A stretch of 64,000 nt of DNA from Mycobacterium haemophilum DSM 44634 (GCF_000340435.2 NZ_CP011883.2:528606-592605), one strand, 5' to 3'. Positions 9,682 through 17,893 are shown, numbered from the stretch's first letter. A program made the numbers and translations. The notes: generated by a model from the sequence alone, not told the origin.

Positions 9682-10881
9682 GTGACAGCATCGCAGTTGG
9701 TCGTCATTGGCGCCGACACGCATCTCGATACCGTTCACCTCGCCACGTTGAGCGATACCGGCAAACCCTTGGCAGATGCGGAGTTCCCGACGAACCCGAC
9801 GGGCTATTGCGAGGCGCTCACGTGGGCGCAGAGCTTCGGGACAGTACTGATCGCCGGGGTGGAAGGCACTTCCAGCTATGGTGCGGGATTGACCCGGGCG
9901 CTGCAGGACGCCGGCATCGAGGTCGTCGAAGTTAACCGCCCCGACCGCGCCACCCGGCGCCGGCGCGGCAAGTCCGACCCGCTCGACGCCTATGCCGCGG
10001 CCCGTAACGCGTTGTCCGGGGACGGCCTTGCCGCCCCGAAAGACGAACGCACCACGGCGCTGAGCGCTCTGTTGACCGCTCGTCGCGGCGCAGTCAAAGC
10101 CCGCACCGCAGCGACCAACCAAATTCAATCTTTATTGATCACCGCACCCGCCGAGCTGCGTGAACGCTACCGCCGTTGCAACACAGCCGGTCTGGTCAAA
10201 GCCCTAGCTCGTTGCCGGCTTGTTGCCCATGGTGACCCGACCACCATGGCCGTCCTTAGCGCAGTCAAGACGCTGGCCCTTCGCGCGCAGTTCCTGCATC
10301 GCCAAGAGCGTGAACTCACCGACCAGATCGACACCCTGGTACAGAGCATCAACCCCGGGCTGCGCGTCGCCCACGGCATTGGACCCGACACCGCCGCCGC
10401 GCTACTAATCACCGCCGGCCTCAACCCATATCGGCTACGCAGCGAAGCCGCCTTTGCCGCGCTATGCGGTGTTGCCCCCGTTCCGGCCTCCTCGGGCAAG
10501 ACGACCCGCCATCGACTCTCGCGGGGCGGCGATCGCTCAGCAAACAACGCGTTGTACCGCATCGCCTTGGTGCGAATGTCCAATGACCCGCGCACCCGCG
10601 ACTACGTCGCCCGCCAAACCACCAACAATCGCCGCAAGGCCGAAATCCTGCGCCTCCTCAAACGCGCCATCGCCCGCGAGGTCTTCCGACTACTCACCCG
10701 CCCCTGCGTCATCGACGACTACAGCGATCTACGCCCAGCTCGCCAAGCCAAAAACATCACTCTCAGCACCGTGGCCGAGCACTTCGGCGTCTGGCCTAAC
10801 GACATCTCCCGACTCGAACGCGGACTCCAACGCAACGACACCCTCGCCGCCAATTATCGCCAATGGCTCACCGCCGCTTGA
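9682..10881 (+). CDS. IS110-family transposase (DEDD RuvC-like plus Tnp20 domain)
   Basis: A 399-residue transposase/recombinase. The N-terminal RuvC-like domain has the DEDD acidic set: IGADTHLDTVH, VEGTSSYGAGL and KSDPLDAYAAA. The C-terminal Tnp20 domain has SEAAFAALCGVAPVPASSGKT, containing the serine expected to attack DNA, followed by RHRLSRGGDRSANNALYRIAL. The GTG at 9682 gives the family-typical MTASQLVVIGADTHLDT start; an upstream ATG would add 17 unconserved residues. It is intact, so the element may still be mobile. Confidence 0.95.
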   Translation: MTASQLVVIGADTHLDTVHLATLSDTGKPLADAEFPTNPTGYCEALTWAQSFGTVLIAGVEGTSSYGAGLTRALQDAGIEVVEVNRPDRATRRRRGKSDPLDAYAAARNALSGDGLAAPKDERTTALSALLTARRGAVKARTAATNQIQSLLITAPAELRERYRRCNTAGLVKALARCRLVAHGDPTTMAVLSAVKTLALRAQFLHRQERELTDQIDTLVQSINPGLRVAHGIGPDTAAALLITAGLNPYRLRSEAAFAALCGVAPVPASSGKTTRHRLSRGGDRSANNALYRIALVRMSNDPRTRDYVARQTTNNRRKAEILRLLKRAIAREVFRLLTRPCVIDDYSDLRPARQAKNITLSTVAEHFGVWPNDISRLERGLQRNDTLAANYRQWLTAA

Positions 10882-10903
10882 CCCATAACACGAATAGGAG
10901 CAT

Positions 10904-11355
10904 CAAGCCACACCGCCAATCCCAGCCCGGTGACGGCCAGTAACGGCTTCGATGTCGGCCCACTCACCGCCGACAGCTGTAGTGGGAATGAGACGAATAG
11001 CGTCAAGAAGCCCTGCAGGAGAAAGACCTTGCGGACCACCTGACCCGCCGTGGCGCCGCGCAGCAGGCTGGCATAACGCGCATCCTCGCCTTTGCCGGCC
11101 GTCTTGCGGTAAATGTGCCAGCTCAGCCGCAGCGCCCAGGTCGACACCAGTGCTAGCAGCAGCCATCGGGCGGCCCGCGTCGCCGTGGCCGAAGACCGCG
11201 GCAACGGTGGCCACGGCCACGAAGCCCTGGCCCCATGCCACGTCAACGACGTTGTAGCGGCCCAACCTGCGGCCGATGACAAACGTGATCGAATGCACCA
11301 CCGCCAGCGCTAGCACCGACACGCCTGAAACCACCAGAATGCCGCCGTCGTTCAC
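10904..11355 (-). pseudogene. 5' half of DUF1295 reductase-like gene (Rv0446c), also frameshifted
   Basis: It starts at a GTG (11355) overlapping the last codons of the ufaA1 remnant as GTGA: NDGGILVVSGVSVLALAVVHS, then RYNVVDVAWGQGFVAVATVA. Near 11175 the frame changes, and the family sequence goes on as RWLLLALVSTWALRLSWHIYRK, KGEDARYASLLRG and TGLGLAVWLD up to the IS junction. The frameshift is separate from the IS insertion, so this gene is broken twice. Confidence 0.88.
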
Positions 11356-12190
11356 CACGCACCCCCATGCACGAATGTCCACTGGTTGACATCTAGATAG
11401 CCGGACCGAAAGCCCGCCTCCGACTATGCTAGGTACACCTCTCGCATCCGTCCGGACATCTCGTCGAAACCCAAGTGCACCAACGTATCTCGACGCTGCA
11501 TGAACCGTTCCCGCCAGAGCCGCAGGGTCTCGGCGTAATGCGGGTGCAGCGAGGTCATGTCGACAGTACGTAACAGGTTGTGCCGCTCGGTGATACAGAC
11601 GATGGCCTTAGTGGACGGTAGCAGGCCGCGAGCAGACGGTCGATCTTGCGTCGCTGAGCCGCGGCCAAATCGGAGAACCCGGGTGTTCGGGCTGGCAGTT
11701 GGGTGAATAGCGTGCACGAGTACGTCATGCTCGGGTTGAGAAACTCCGCGAACAGTTGTTTGACTGGGCATAGCATAGTGTTCCGCCGCTCTCCTGGTCT
11801 CGGTTGGTGGCACGCCACCGCGGTCGAGGGGCCTGGGCGATCGGCCGTAGCCGTTGCAGTGTGCCGGGTACCAGGTCGGCCACCGATGCGGCCAACACCG
11901 TCAATACCGCAGTGAGGCCGGTCGAAGATCCCTTGCCCGCTAGGTACGGCTTCGCCGAAGCCAATCAGGCCGTGCCGTCCGATCCGGCGCGCCAGCGCAT
12001 CCGGCTGGTGGACTAGCAGGGTTGGCTACTTGGGATCGGCGGCGCCGATCACCCCGCCGTTGGGGTAGCGCAGACGCAGCGGCAACCGCGCCGCAGCACG
12101 ACGCAGCAGCCGGCATCGGCGTTGACCGACGATGCCGCGGCGGCAGACTTGACGGTGCCCTCGCTAACGCCAGACAACGTACTTAATCGA
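11352..12190 (-). pseudogene. ufaA1: ufaA1 (cyclopropane-fatty-acid-synthase-like) remnant
   Basis: Pieces match M. tuberculosis UfaA1 (Rv0447c, 427 aa) in order: LLRRAAARLPLRLRYPNG, GAADPK then a stop, HQPDALARRIGRHGLIGFGE, a frame change to VLTVLAASVADLVPGTLQ, another to LFAEFLNPSMTYSC and AAQRRKIDRLL. The sequence then jumps straight to LLPSTKAIVCITERH and HPHYAETLRLWRERFMQRR. The roughly 160-residue middle, including the S-adenosylmethionine site, is deleted. Near the end a TAG interrupts VYLA*SEAGFRSGYLDV. The gene is dead. Confidence 0.88.
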
Positions 12191-12237
12191 TTGCTGCAAA
12201 CGGAATTTCGACGATGTTTATCGGGTACCACCCGAAC

Positions 12238-12590
12238 TCAACGTAGCCACAACATGATTCCCTGTATCCGGATACGCGTCGCCACCAACCTTGGTGCCAG
12301 CGGTGAAATGATTTGCATGATCGTTCCCTGCCGAGTCGTTGCCGGTCGATGTTTGCTGCACAGGCTGGCTCTAAACGTCGGCCGGTGGCCACGGTGCAAG
12401 GTGACGGTGATTTGGACCTTGCTGTCGGGTTGTGGTGTGTGCATCGAGTAATAGCCATCCAGCCGCCAAAAGACGCTAAACAAGTTGCAGACGTACCCGA
12501 GTCCACGCGCTTGCAGCAATCCCGAGGCAGCGCCATCTTCGTGGAATCTCCAGCCATGGTATGCGTCGGCGAACATCACTCGGCCGTCAG
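12238..12590 (-). pseudogene. DUF1365 gene (Rv0448c) remnant
   Basis: A fragment carrying SGLLQARGLGYVCNLFSVFWRLDG, then a jump to YYSMHTPQPDSKVQITVTLH, MQIISPLAPRLVATRIR and IQGIMLWLR. These are parts of the DUF1365 family, the neighbour of ufaA1 in many actinobacteria. The N-terminal part and an internal stretch of about 40-50 residues are missing, and the frame stops early at 12238. The next operon gene, Rv0449c (FAD-dependent oxidoreductase), is absent. Confidence 0.75.
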
Positions 12591-12681
12591 TGATGAGCTG
12601 CTAGCTTGCCCTGTGCTGCAACCGATTCTGGCGTGTACAGCGGATGGCTGTAGGCCATCTCAGCGATCACCGCGGCAGGGT

Positions 12682-13040
12682 TACTCGGTCCTGGCCATCG
12701 TGGGTGACCAGGAACCTGGTGCGAGTGTTGTAGAGCATCAGCATGCTGATGCTCTAGCTGACCTTGTTGCAGCCGAGCTAAATTCGGCGTCCCTGGGTAC
12801 GGCGAACCTGCCGGAAGTCGCTAGCAAGCTGGTTGGCGCCGATCTCGATGCCAGCCAGTTCCGCGAATTACTTGCCGCGGCCAGTTGTCACGATCAAGTC
12901 GTTGACCCCAGCCGACGCCGAACTGGCCCGAGCAATGCGGTCGCTGGCTGGTGGACGCCAGTTGTCTTTGGGCGATCGCTGCTGCTTCGCCTTGACGGTC
13001 CACAGCACCCGATTTCTCTTATCCTTTTCGGGTGTGGACC
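12682..13040 (+). pseudogene. VapC-like PIN-domain toxin remnant
   Basis: Two frames together resemble a mycobacterial VapC. The first reads YSVLAIVGDQEPGASVVE, then LPEVASKLVGADLDASQFRELL (the usual NLAEVxSKL block). After a frame change near 12890 comes LTPADAELARAMRSLAGG and RQLSLGDRCCFALT, matching the conserved RxxxLSLGDRxCLAL segment with its catalytic Asp. The first catalytic Asp region, the final motif and any antitoxin are not recognisable. It opposes the remnants on its left, so it was not part of the SigK operon. Confidence 0.6.
12731..12756. repeat. Perfect 26-bp palindrome inside the vapC remnant
   Basis: TAGAGCATCAGCA is followed directly by its reverse complement TGCTGATGCTCTA with no spacer. 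It lies within the EHQHADALADL-coding part of the toxin remnant. Confidence 0.85.
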
Positions 13041-14360
13041 CTATGTGATACGCAGTCCAGAAAGTGGGGCGGCCCCACCCGGTTCCCAGGTGGCCGGCAA
13101 CATCGGCACTTCCGGAGCACTTCCAAACCCATTACCAGCCAACGTCGTCAACCCCGCCGCCGCTTTACCGATTGCTTTCTTCCGTATCGTGCCGATGAAC
13201 CCTACACCTGCGGCCCCCCGATCCGGGGCCACCGCCGACGCATCCACAGGAGCCGGGGCCACCTTCGAAACCAGCCTCATCTCCGGCGTCACCGCAGAAG
13301 ACGCGGCGGAATGCGTCCCTGCCACAGCTTGTGCGGCAGCAGCCCCCGCTACCTCCGACGCCTCAACAACCGGCTCAGTGGGCTCACTCGCCAAACCACC
13401 AAGACTCAGCGGCAACGTGGTCGACAACGCGGTTGGGCCGCCGATGACCACAGGCAAAGAACTCGTCAACAGCGCCACGAGCGCCGCCACCGATATCGCG
13501 ATCTCCACAGCGTATTTCGCAAGCAGCGGCCCGAGCAGCTCAGAAAGCAGCAGCAGGATTCCGTACATTATGGCCAACAATCCAACCAGCAGCTGAAAGA
13601 GCTTTGCCCAAAGCAGCAGTAGGATTCCGATCGCGATGGCCGACAATCCAACCAGCAGCTGCACCAGGAAGGCCAGCACATTGACCACAGCCTGGAGTAG
13701 CAGGAGGAGTAGCTCCCATAGGCCAGGGACGAGAGGGCCGGTGGCCAGAGTGCCGGTTTGGGCGGTGTTTTGGGTGGCGGTGGCCACCGCATCGCCGACC
13801 TCACCGATACCGGGTGTGAGCACTACCGGCGCCGGCGTGGTGGGCCGCGTGGACTCCAACGCCGCATCCGAGGCTGCCTGGTAGCCGCTCATCACGAGGG
13901 CGGCTTGCACCCACATCCGCGCATAGTCGGCCTCGTTAACGGTGATCGGAACCGTGTTAATTCCAAAGAAATTCGTCGCCGCCAGCACCGCATGAGCAGC
14001 GTGATTGGCGGCCAACTCCGCCAACGTTGGCATCGTCGCCAACGCAACGGCATACGCCGCTGCCATAGCCTCATGTGCGTTGGCGACCGCCGCATAGTCA
14101 GCGCTGGTATTGGCCAGCCACGTCACATACGGCTCATGCGCGCTCACGTACCTGTCCGCGCTCGGGCCTTGCCACACCCCTACCTGCACCTCGCCCAACA
14201 CAGTTGTGAGTTCCTCAGCCACCAAAGCGTATTCAGCACTCAACGACGCCCACGCTACCGCTGCCGCTATGAGCGGACCAGGGCCGGGACCAGCGCTAAG
14301 CGCCGCGGAATGCACTTCCGGCGGCACGCCCATCCAAACCGGCATCGATATCAGTCCCAA
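13041..14360 (-). CDS. PPE-PPW subfamily protein with hydrophobic core
   Basis: A 439-residue PPE protein. The N-terminal domain (about 1-175) has VWMGVPPEVHSAALSAGPG, VWQGPSADRYVSAHEPYV (WxG-like turn) and AVLAATNFFGINTVPITVNEADY (EspG tip and following helix). A strongly hydrophobic stretch (about 215-300, many LLLLL runs) suggests membrane-embedded helices. The C-terminal module has GFIGTIRKKA and PMLPATW, matching the GFxGT and PxxPxxW marks of the PPE-PPW group. The start may be the ATG at 14345 (MPVWMGVPPEV) rather than 14360. It overlaps or abuts the small secreted gene upstream, suggesting co-translation. No PE partner gene is adjacent. Confidence 0.88.
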   Translation of the reverse strand: MGLISMPVWMGVPPEVHSAALSAGPGPGPLIAAAVAWASLSAEYALVAEELTTVLGEVQVGVWQGPSADRYVSAHEPYVTWLANTSADYAAVANAHEAMAAAYAVALATMPTLAELAANHAAHAVLAATNFFGINTVPITVNEADYARMWVQAALVMSGYQAASDAALESTRPTTPAPVVLTPGIGEVGDAVATATQNTAQTGTLATGPLVPGLWELLLLLLQAVVNVLAFLVQLLVGLSAIAIGILLLLWAKLFQLLVGLLAIMYGILLLLSELLGPLLAKYAVEIAISVAALVALLTSSLPVVIGGPTALSTTLPLSLGGLASEPTEPVVEASEVAGAAAAQAVAGTHSAASSAVTPEMRLVSKVAPAPVDASAVAPDRGAAGVGFIGTIRKKAIGKAAAGLTTLAGNGFGSAPEVPMLPATWEPGGAAPLSGLRIT

Positions 14361-14542
14361 TGGGTGTACAACCCGTTGTGGGTGATTTCCACATGGGGAC
14401 CGTCGGTTTGGCAGGCGGCCAGGGTCGAGTAGTTCCCCTCAACCTGAATTTCATCTGCCTTGGCCACGCCCACCGCGGTGGTCATCAATCCACCTAACAC
14501 CAATAACCCGGCTGCGATAACCGTTCGCACTTGGAGCTCCAT
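14351..14542 (-). CDS. Small secreted protein, possibly truncated
   Basis: A 63-residue protein with a clear Sec signal peptide (MELQVRTVIAAGLLVLGGL, then TTAVGVAKA, likely cleavage before DEIQVEG). The mature part has only about 34 residues: STLAACQTDGPHVEITHNGLYTHWD. The single Cys and the abrupt end suggest the 3' part may have been lost where the PPE gene begins; this is inference. The stop lies inside the first codons of the PPE gene, so the two are probably translated together. Function unknown. Confidence 0.55.
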   Translation of the reverse strand: MELQVRTVIAAGLLVLGGLMTTAVGVAKADEIQVEGNYSTLAACQTDGPHVEITHNGLYTHWD

Positions 14543-14618
14543 CTCACGTTTCCCACTTCCGACGACGTCAGAATCAATGATTTCGATCTAAGGCTGCAGC
14601 ACTAGTCGAACGTGAGTC

Positions 14619-15533
14619 CTAAAGTATTTCGCAACCACGCCTTGCTGGTGAGTGAATCCCCAGTGTTCGCCTGTTGGTATCCTCGGTGGTGTCATATATA
14701 TCAGCGCTGAACTTCAAAGTGTCCACGAACTGCTGATAGATCGTCGCGGCTTTGGTGCTGACCGCCTGATATTGCGCCCCCTGCGCATTCAGCTTCACCG
14801 CAATCGACTGCGACACCGCATCGGCAGCTGGCGGCAGCACCCCCGTTATTTTTGGGGCCTCTTTATTGTTGGTGGACTTCAGCTCTTTGCCGACCGACAT
14901 AAGTTTGTCGGCCGCCTCCTTCAGCGAGGTTGGATCGTCCAGCATATAAGCGTATGGTATATTTGCCTCCCCCAGCTTTTTAGGCTTCAGCGAGATTGGG
15001 TCAGCCCGCGCAAAACCTGAAGGGTCCGTAAATAGCGGTAATTTCGCTAAGGCCTCCCCCGCGGAACGCGCATAGGTATTCATCGCGGTAGTATTCCGGG
15101 CCCACATTTTGTGGTAGCGAACATCGAGCTCCGTGATGTGATGCGTGGTCATATTCCAGAAATTCTGCGCTACCAGTTCATCCCGTATTTGCCGGTTAAG
15201 ATCGACATGCTGTGGGGGCACAGTGCCCTTACGCGCCTTGTCAAAGGCCTTCGCCGCGGCTTCGGCCTGTGCACAGGTCGTCAGAGCGCGCTTTGAGGTG
15301 TCGTGTATCCAGTCGCTGATCCGCAAAGCCGCGGCCGCCATATGATCCGACGAATTCCCCAGCCACGATGCCGTCCTCAACCCCCGAACCACCCCCTGAA
15401 ACTCCAACGCGGCTTCAGATAGCTCATCGGCCACTTCGTCCCACGCGGTCCATGCGTCCCAAAGCGAATCACTGCCCGGACCCGAGTACATCAGCGTGGA
15501 GGTAACCTCCGGTGGACGTCCTTCGAAACCCAC
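14619..15533 (-). CDS. Single-chain PPE-PE fusion protein, copy 1
   Basis: A 304-residue protein. Residues 1-170 are a PPE domain: RPPEVTSTLMYSGPGSDSL, the WxG turn SWLGNSSDHMA (W57-G59), and a degenerate EspG-tip/last-helix region VAQNFWNMTTHHITELDVRY. After a linker of about 30 residues, residues 200-288 read like a PE domain: PTSLKEAADKLMSVGKEL, ITGVLPPAADAVSQSIAVKL and AQYQAVSTKAATIYQQFV, ending in YDTTE (Y280, E284), a YxxxD/E type VII secretion signal at the usual PE position. PE and PPE are normally separate partner proteins. The start is a GTG with GAAAGGA upstream (15542-15548). Its paralogue lies at 19125. Confidence 0.85.
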   Translation of the reverse strand: MGFEGRPPEVTSTLMYSGPGSDSLWDAWTAWDEVADELSEAALEFQGVVRGLRTASWLGNSSDHMAAAALRISDWIHDTSKRALTTCAQAEAAAKAFDKARKGTVPPQHVDLNRQIRDELVAQNFWNMTTHHITELDVRYHKMWARNTTAMNTYARSAGEALAKLPLFTDPSGFARADPISLKPKKLGEANIPYAYMLDDPTSLKEAADKLMSVGKELKSTNNKEAPKITGVLPPAADAVSQSIAVKLNAQGAQYQAVSTKAATIYQQFVDTLKFSADIYDTTEDTNRRTLGIHSPARRGCEIL

Positions 15534-16014
15534 TGCGTGTTTCCTTTCGTTTGAATGCCGTCAGGTCGCTGAACTAGTCAGCACAGTGTTAGTCAGTTGA
15601 CAACCTCGCTGGCCGCATGCGAACAAACGCCAGAAAAGTGACGTCATGCGCTTTCCCCCTCATTAACAATTAACTCGAGCAGTGCCGGTAGCAGTACCCC
15701 GCGACGGTGATGCTGAATTTCCGCTCCATAATTACGGAACAAATAAGAGATCGCAAAAGAATAAGCCCACCTCAAAAAACTAGAACACAGGGCTACACAG
15801 TGCACCACCGACTCGGCCGCATGTCAAATCCTTCCCCAATGTACACAAAGAAGACGCAACGACAATCCGGAATTAGTTTCTTACGGCAACACTTAAATAG
15901 ATGCTGCAAAAGGACTCGTCGATCTTGACCGGGCAAGGGGCTCGTTGATCGGCCCTTGGCCTTGGGAAGTCTGAGTGTTGCGAGGCATTTGGGCGACGAA
16001 GGGAACTAAGGGTT
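15534..16014. other. AT-richer intergenic stretch upstream of PPE-PE copy 1
   Basis: About 480 bases, visibly less GC-rich than the surroundings (15640-15900 especially). It holds the ribosome-binding site and presumably the promoter of the PPE-PE gene on the minus strand. The short open frames here look unlike any family and lack ribosome-binding sites. The last 80 bases may be the left end of the adjoining ISL3 remnant. Confidence 0.5.
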
Positions 16015-16578
16015 GTGATTCCTTACGGTGTGGATCGAATCATGGTGTGGTGGAACAAGACCCGATGGGGCAGGAGGACTACTGTCAGCGAGGCTCGTTT
16101 CACAGAGGCGATTGACCCAGTGCCGGCACGATCGCGGATCACTACGCGGTTGCGTACGGCGGTCGGTTCAGCGATTGGGGAGGCGCCCGCTCGGTGGCCG
16201 AGTCCTGCGACGCCGTTCAGTTCGTGGCTATAGACCCCGCCGCAAGCTACGCCGCGGCGATCCTAAGCGCTGCGAGAGGCCCACGCTCGTGATGGCTCAC
16301 TTCCACCTGGCCAAGTTAGCTAACGGCGCACCGATTAATGTGCGCCGCCGGGTGACCTGGGACCTGCGTGAGCGGCGCGGCCGCAAACTTGACCTCGAGT
16401 GGGCCAACCGGAGCCGGCTGTTGTGAAGACGAGAACGCTTGTCGGGCAAGAGCTTCGCTAAGACGAGAAACACGCTTGACGCCGAGGGCCCAGCGCCCAG
16501 ATCCTGTCGGCATGGATCGCCAACGAAGAACTGCGCATCCTGCTGTCCACGGTCGGTGAGAACCCCAGGATCCAGTGA
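16015..16578 (+). pseudogene. ISL3-family transposase remnant
   Basis: Pieces of an ISL3 transposase in order but in different frames: WWNKTRWGRRTTVSEARFTE and VPARSRITTRLRTAVG (zinc-finger/HTH part), CDAVQFVAIDPAASYAAAI (DDE domain Asp), MAHFHLAKLANGAPINVRRR, VTWDLRERRGRKLDLEWANR, then an in-frame stop, a stretch around SGKSFAKTRNTLDA, and ILSAWIANEELRILLSTVGE. The long middle of a normal roughly 400-residue enzyme is missing. It is inactive, with no clear terminal repeats. It sits between PPE-PE copy 1 and the alkB cassette. Confidence 0.8.
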
Positions 16579-16585
16579 GTTTACA

Positions 16586-16621
16586 AAATTGCGTCTTATG
16601 TCTAGACATAAGACGCAATTT
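16586..16621. promoter_or_regulatory. Perfect 36-bp palindrome, probable operator of the alkB operon
   Basis: An uninterrupted inverted repeat of 18 bases per arm, centred on TCTAGA (16601-16606): AAATTGCGTCTTATGTCT followed by its exact reverse complement. It ends 48 bases before the alkB start. The operon's last gene is a TetR regulator, and TetR repressors bind such palindromes in their own promoters, so it is probably the operator. It has no terminator-like loop. Confidence 0.75.
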
Positions 16622-16669
16622 GCCGTATTGTCCAATCTGGCCTCGGGGGACTGACTAGGAGGTGGGCGC

Positions 16670-17893
16670 ATGACCGCAGAACTCAGACCCGACGTCGCAG
16701 TGTGGCGTGACAAGAAGCGCTACCTATGGCTTATCGGACTGGTTCCCCCGACGATGCTGTTGTTGATCCTGCCGATCATCTGGGGCATGAATCAGGTTGG
16801 CTGGCAGGCTGTCTCGCCGGCGCTGTTGTGGGTCGGGCCGTTCTTGGTCTACATCCTGCTGCCCGCGTTGGACCTGAAGTTCGGTCCGGACGGACAGAAC
16901 CCGCCCGACGAGGTCATGGAGCGGCTGGAGCGTGATAAGTACTACCGCTACTGCACGTACGCCTACCTCCCTTTCCAATATGCCAGCGTGATCGTTGGTG
17001 CCTACCTGTTCACCGCGTCGGACCTGAGTTGGCTGGGTTATCCGGGCGGGCTGAGCTGGCCGGCGAAGGTCGGGCTGGCGCTGTCGATCGGTGTTCTCGG
17101 CGCCGTCGGCATGAACGCCGCGCACGAGATGGGGCACAAGAAGGAAGCCCTGGAGCGGTGGCTGTCCAAGCTGACCCTCGCGCAGAGCTGCTATGGGCAC
17201 TTCTACATCGAGCACAACCGTGGCCACCACGTCCGGGTGGCCACACCCGAGGATCCGGCATCAAGCCGCTTCGGCGAGACATTCTGGGAGTTCCTGCCGC
17301 GCAGTGTTGTCGGCGGCCTGCGTTCCGCCGTGCGGTTGGAGGCTCAGCGGGCGCGGCGCCGGGGGCGAAGCCCATGGAATCCGCAAACGTACCCAGGCAA
17401 CGACGTGCTCAACGCCTGGCTGATGTCGGTGGTGTTGTGGGGTGCACTGATCGCGGTGTTCGGCCCGGCGCTGATCCCGTTGGTGGTTATTCAGGCGCTG
17501 TACGCTTGGACCACGTTTGAGACGGTGAACTATCTCGAGCATTACGGATTGCTGCGGCAAAAGATCGCGACCGGCCGCTACGAGCGCTGCGCCCCCGAGC
17601 ACAGCTGGAACTCCGACCATCTGGTTACCAACCTGTTCCTGTACCACTTGCAGCGGCATAGCGATCACCATGCCAATCCGACTCGCCGCTATCAGACACT
17701 GCGTAGCCTCGATGGCTCGCCCAACCTGCCGAGCGGGTATGCGTCGATGATCACGCTGGCGTATTTCCCGCCGCTGTGGCGCAAGGTGATGGATCGTCGG
17801 GTGCTGGCGCACTACGGCGGCGATATCGCTCGGGCTAACGTGCAGCCCAGGTTGAGGGAGAAGCTGCTGGCCACCTATGGCGCTGCACAATGA
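16670..17893 (+). CDS. alkB: Alkane 1-monooxygenase AlkB
   Basis: A membrane di-iron hydroxylase converting n-alkanes to 1-alkanols with rubredoxin electrons. The 407-residue protein has about six membrane segments and all the family His boxes: NAAHEMGHK, IEHNRGHHVRVATPEDPASS, the alkane-hydroxylase signature NYLEHYGL and LQRHSDHHANP. AGGAGG at 16657-16662 lies 7 bases before the ATG. The gene matches M. tuberculosis Rv3252c in type, but there it lies far from this locus. It overlaps rubA as ATGA, so hydroxylase, two rubredoxins and regulator form one operon. Confidence 0.97.
   Translation: MTAELRPDVAVWRDKKRYLWLIGLVPPTMLLLILPIIWGMNQVGWQAVSPALLWVGPFLVYILLPALDLKFGPDGQNPPDEVMERLERDKYYRYCTYAYLPFQYASVIVGAYLFTASDLSWLGYPGGLSWPAKVGLALSIGVLGAVGMNAAHEMGHKKEALERWLSKLTLAQSCYGHFYIEHNRGHHVRVATPEDPASSRFGETFWEFLPRSVVGGLRSAVRLEAQRARRRGRSPWNPQTYPGNDVLNAWLMSVVLWGALIAVFGPALIPLVVIQALYAWTTFETVNYLEHYGLLRQKIATGRYERCAPEHSWNSDHLVTNLFLYHLQRHSDHHANPTRRYQTLRSLDGSPNLPSGYASMITLAYFPPLWRKVMDRRVLAHYGGDIARANVQPRLREKLLATYGAAQ

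Larger units (their letters stand above)
9416..10903 (+). mobile_element. IS110-family insertion sequence inside the Rv0446c homologue
   Basis: An element of about 1.49 kb with one transposase gene, a roughly 265-base non-coding left part and a short right end. There are no terminal inverted repeats, as usual for IS110. Both junctions carry CAT (9415-9417 and 10901-10903), consistent with a 2-3 base core at the target; removing the element rejoins the disrupted gene in frame. Exact ends are uncertain by about 3 bases. Confidence 0.88.

Noticed and set aside
12313..13596. 427-codon plus-strand open frame across the Rv0448c remnant, vapC remnant and PPE 3' end
   Set aside because: It crosses unrelated segments. 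Only the part near 12682-12890 resembles a protein (VapC); the rest is antisense to known sequences.
15707..15928. 73-codon frame upstream of PPE-PE copy 1
   Set aside because: AT-rich, no ribosome-binding site, no known family; more likely promoter-region DNA.
16586..16621. 36-bp palindrome as a transcription terminator of the ISL3 remnant
   Set aside because: It has no loop, is AT-rich with no GC-rich stem and sits where a TetR operator is expected, so an operator is the better reading.
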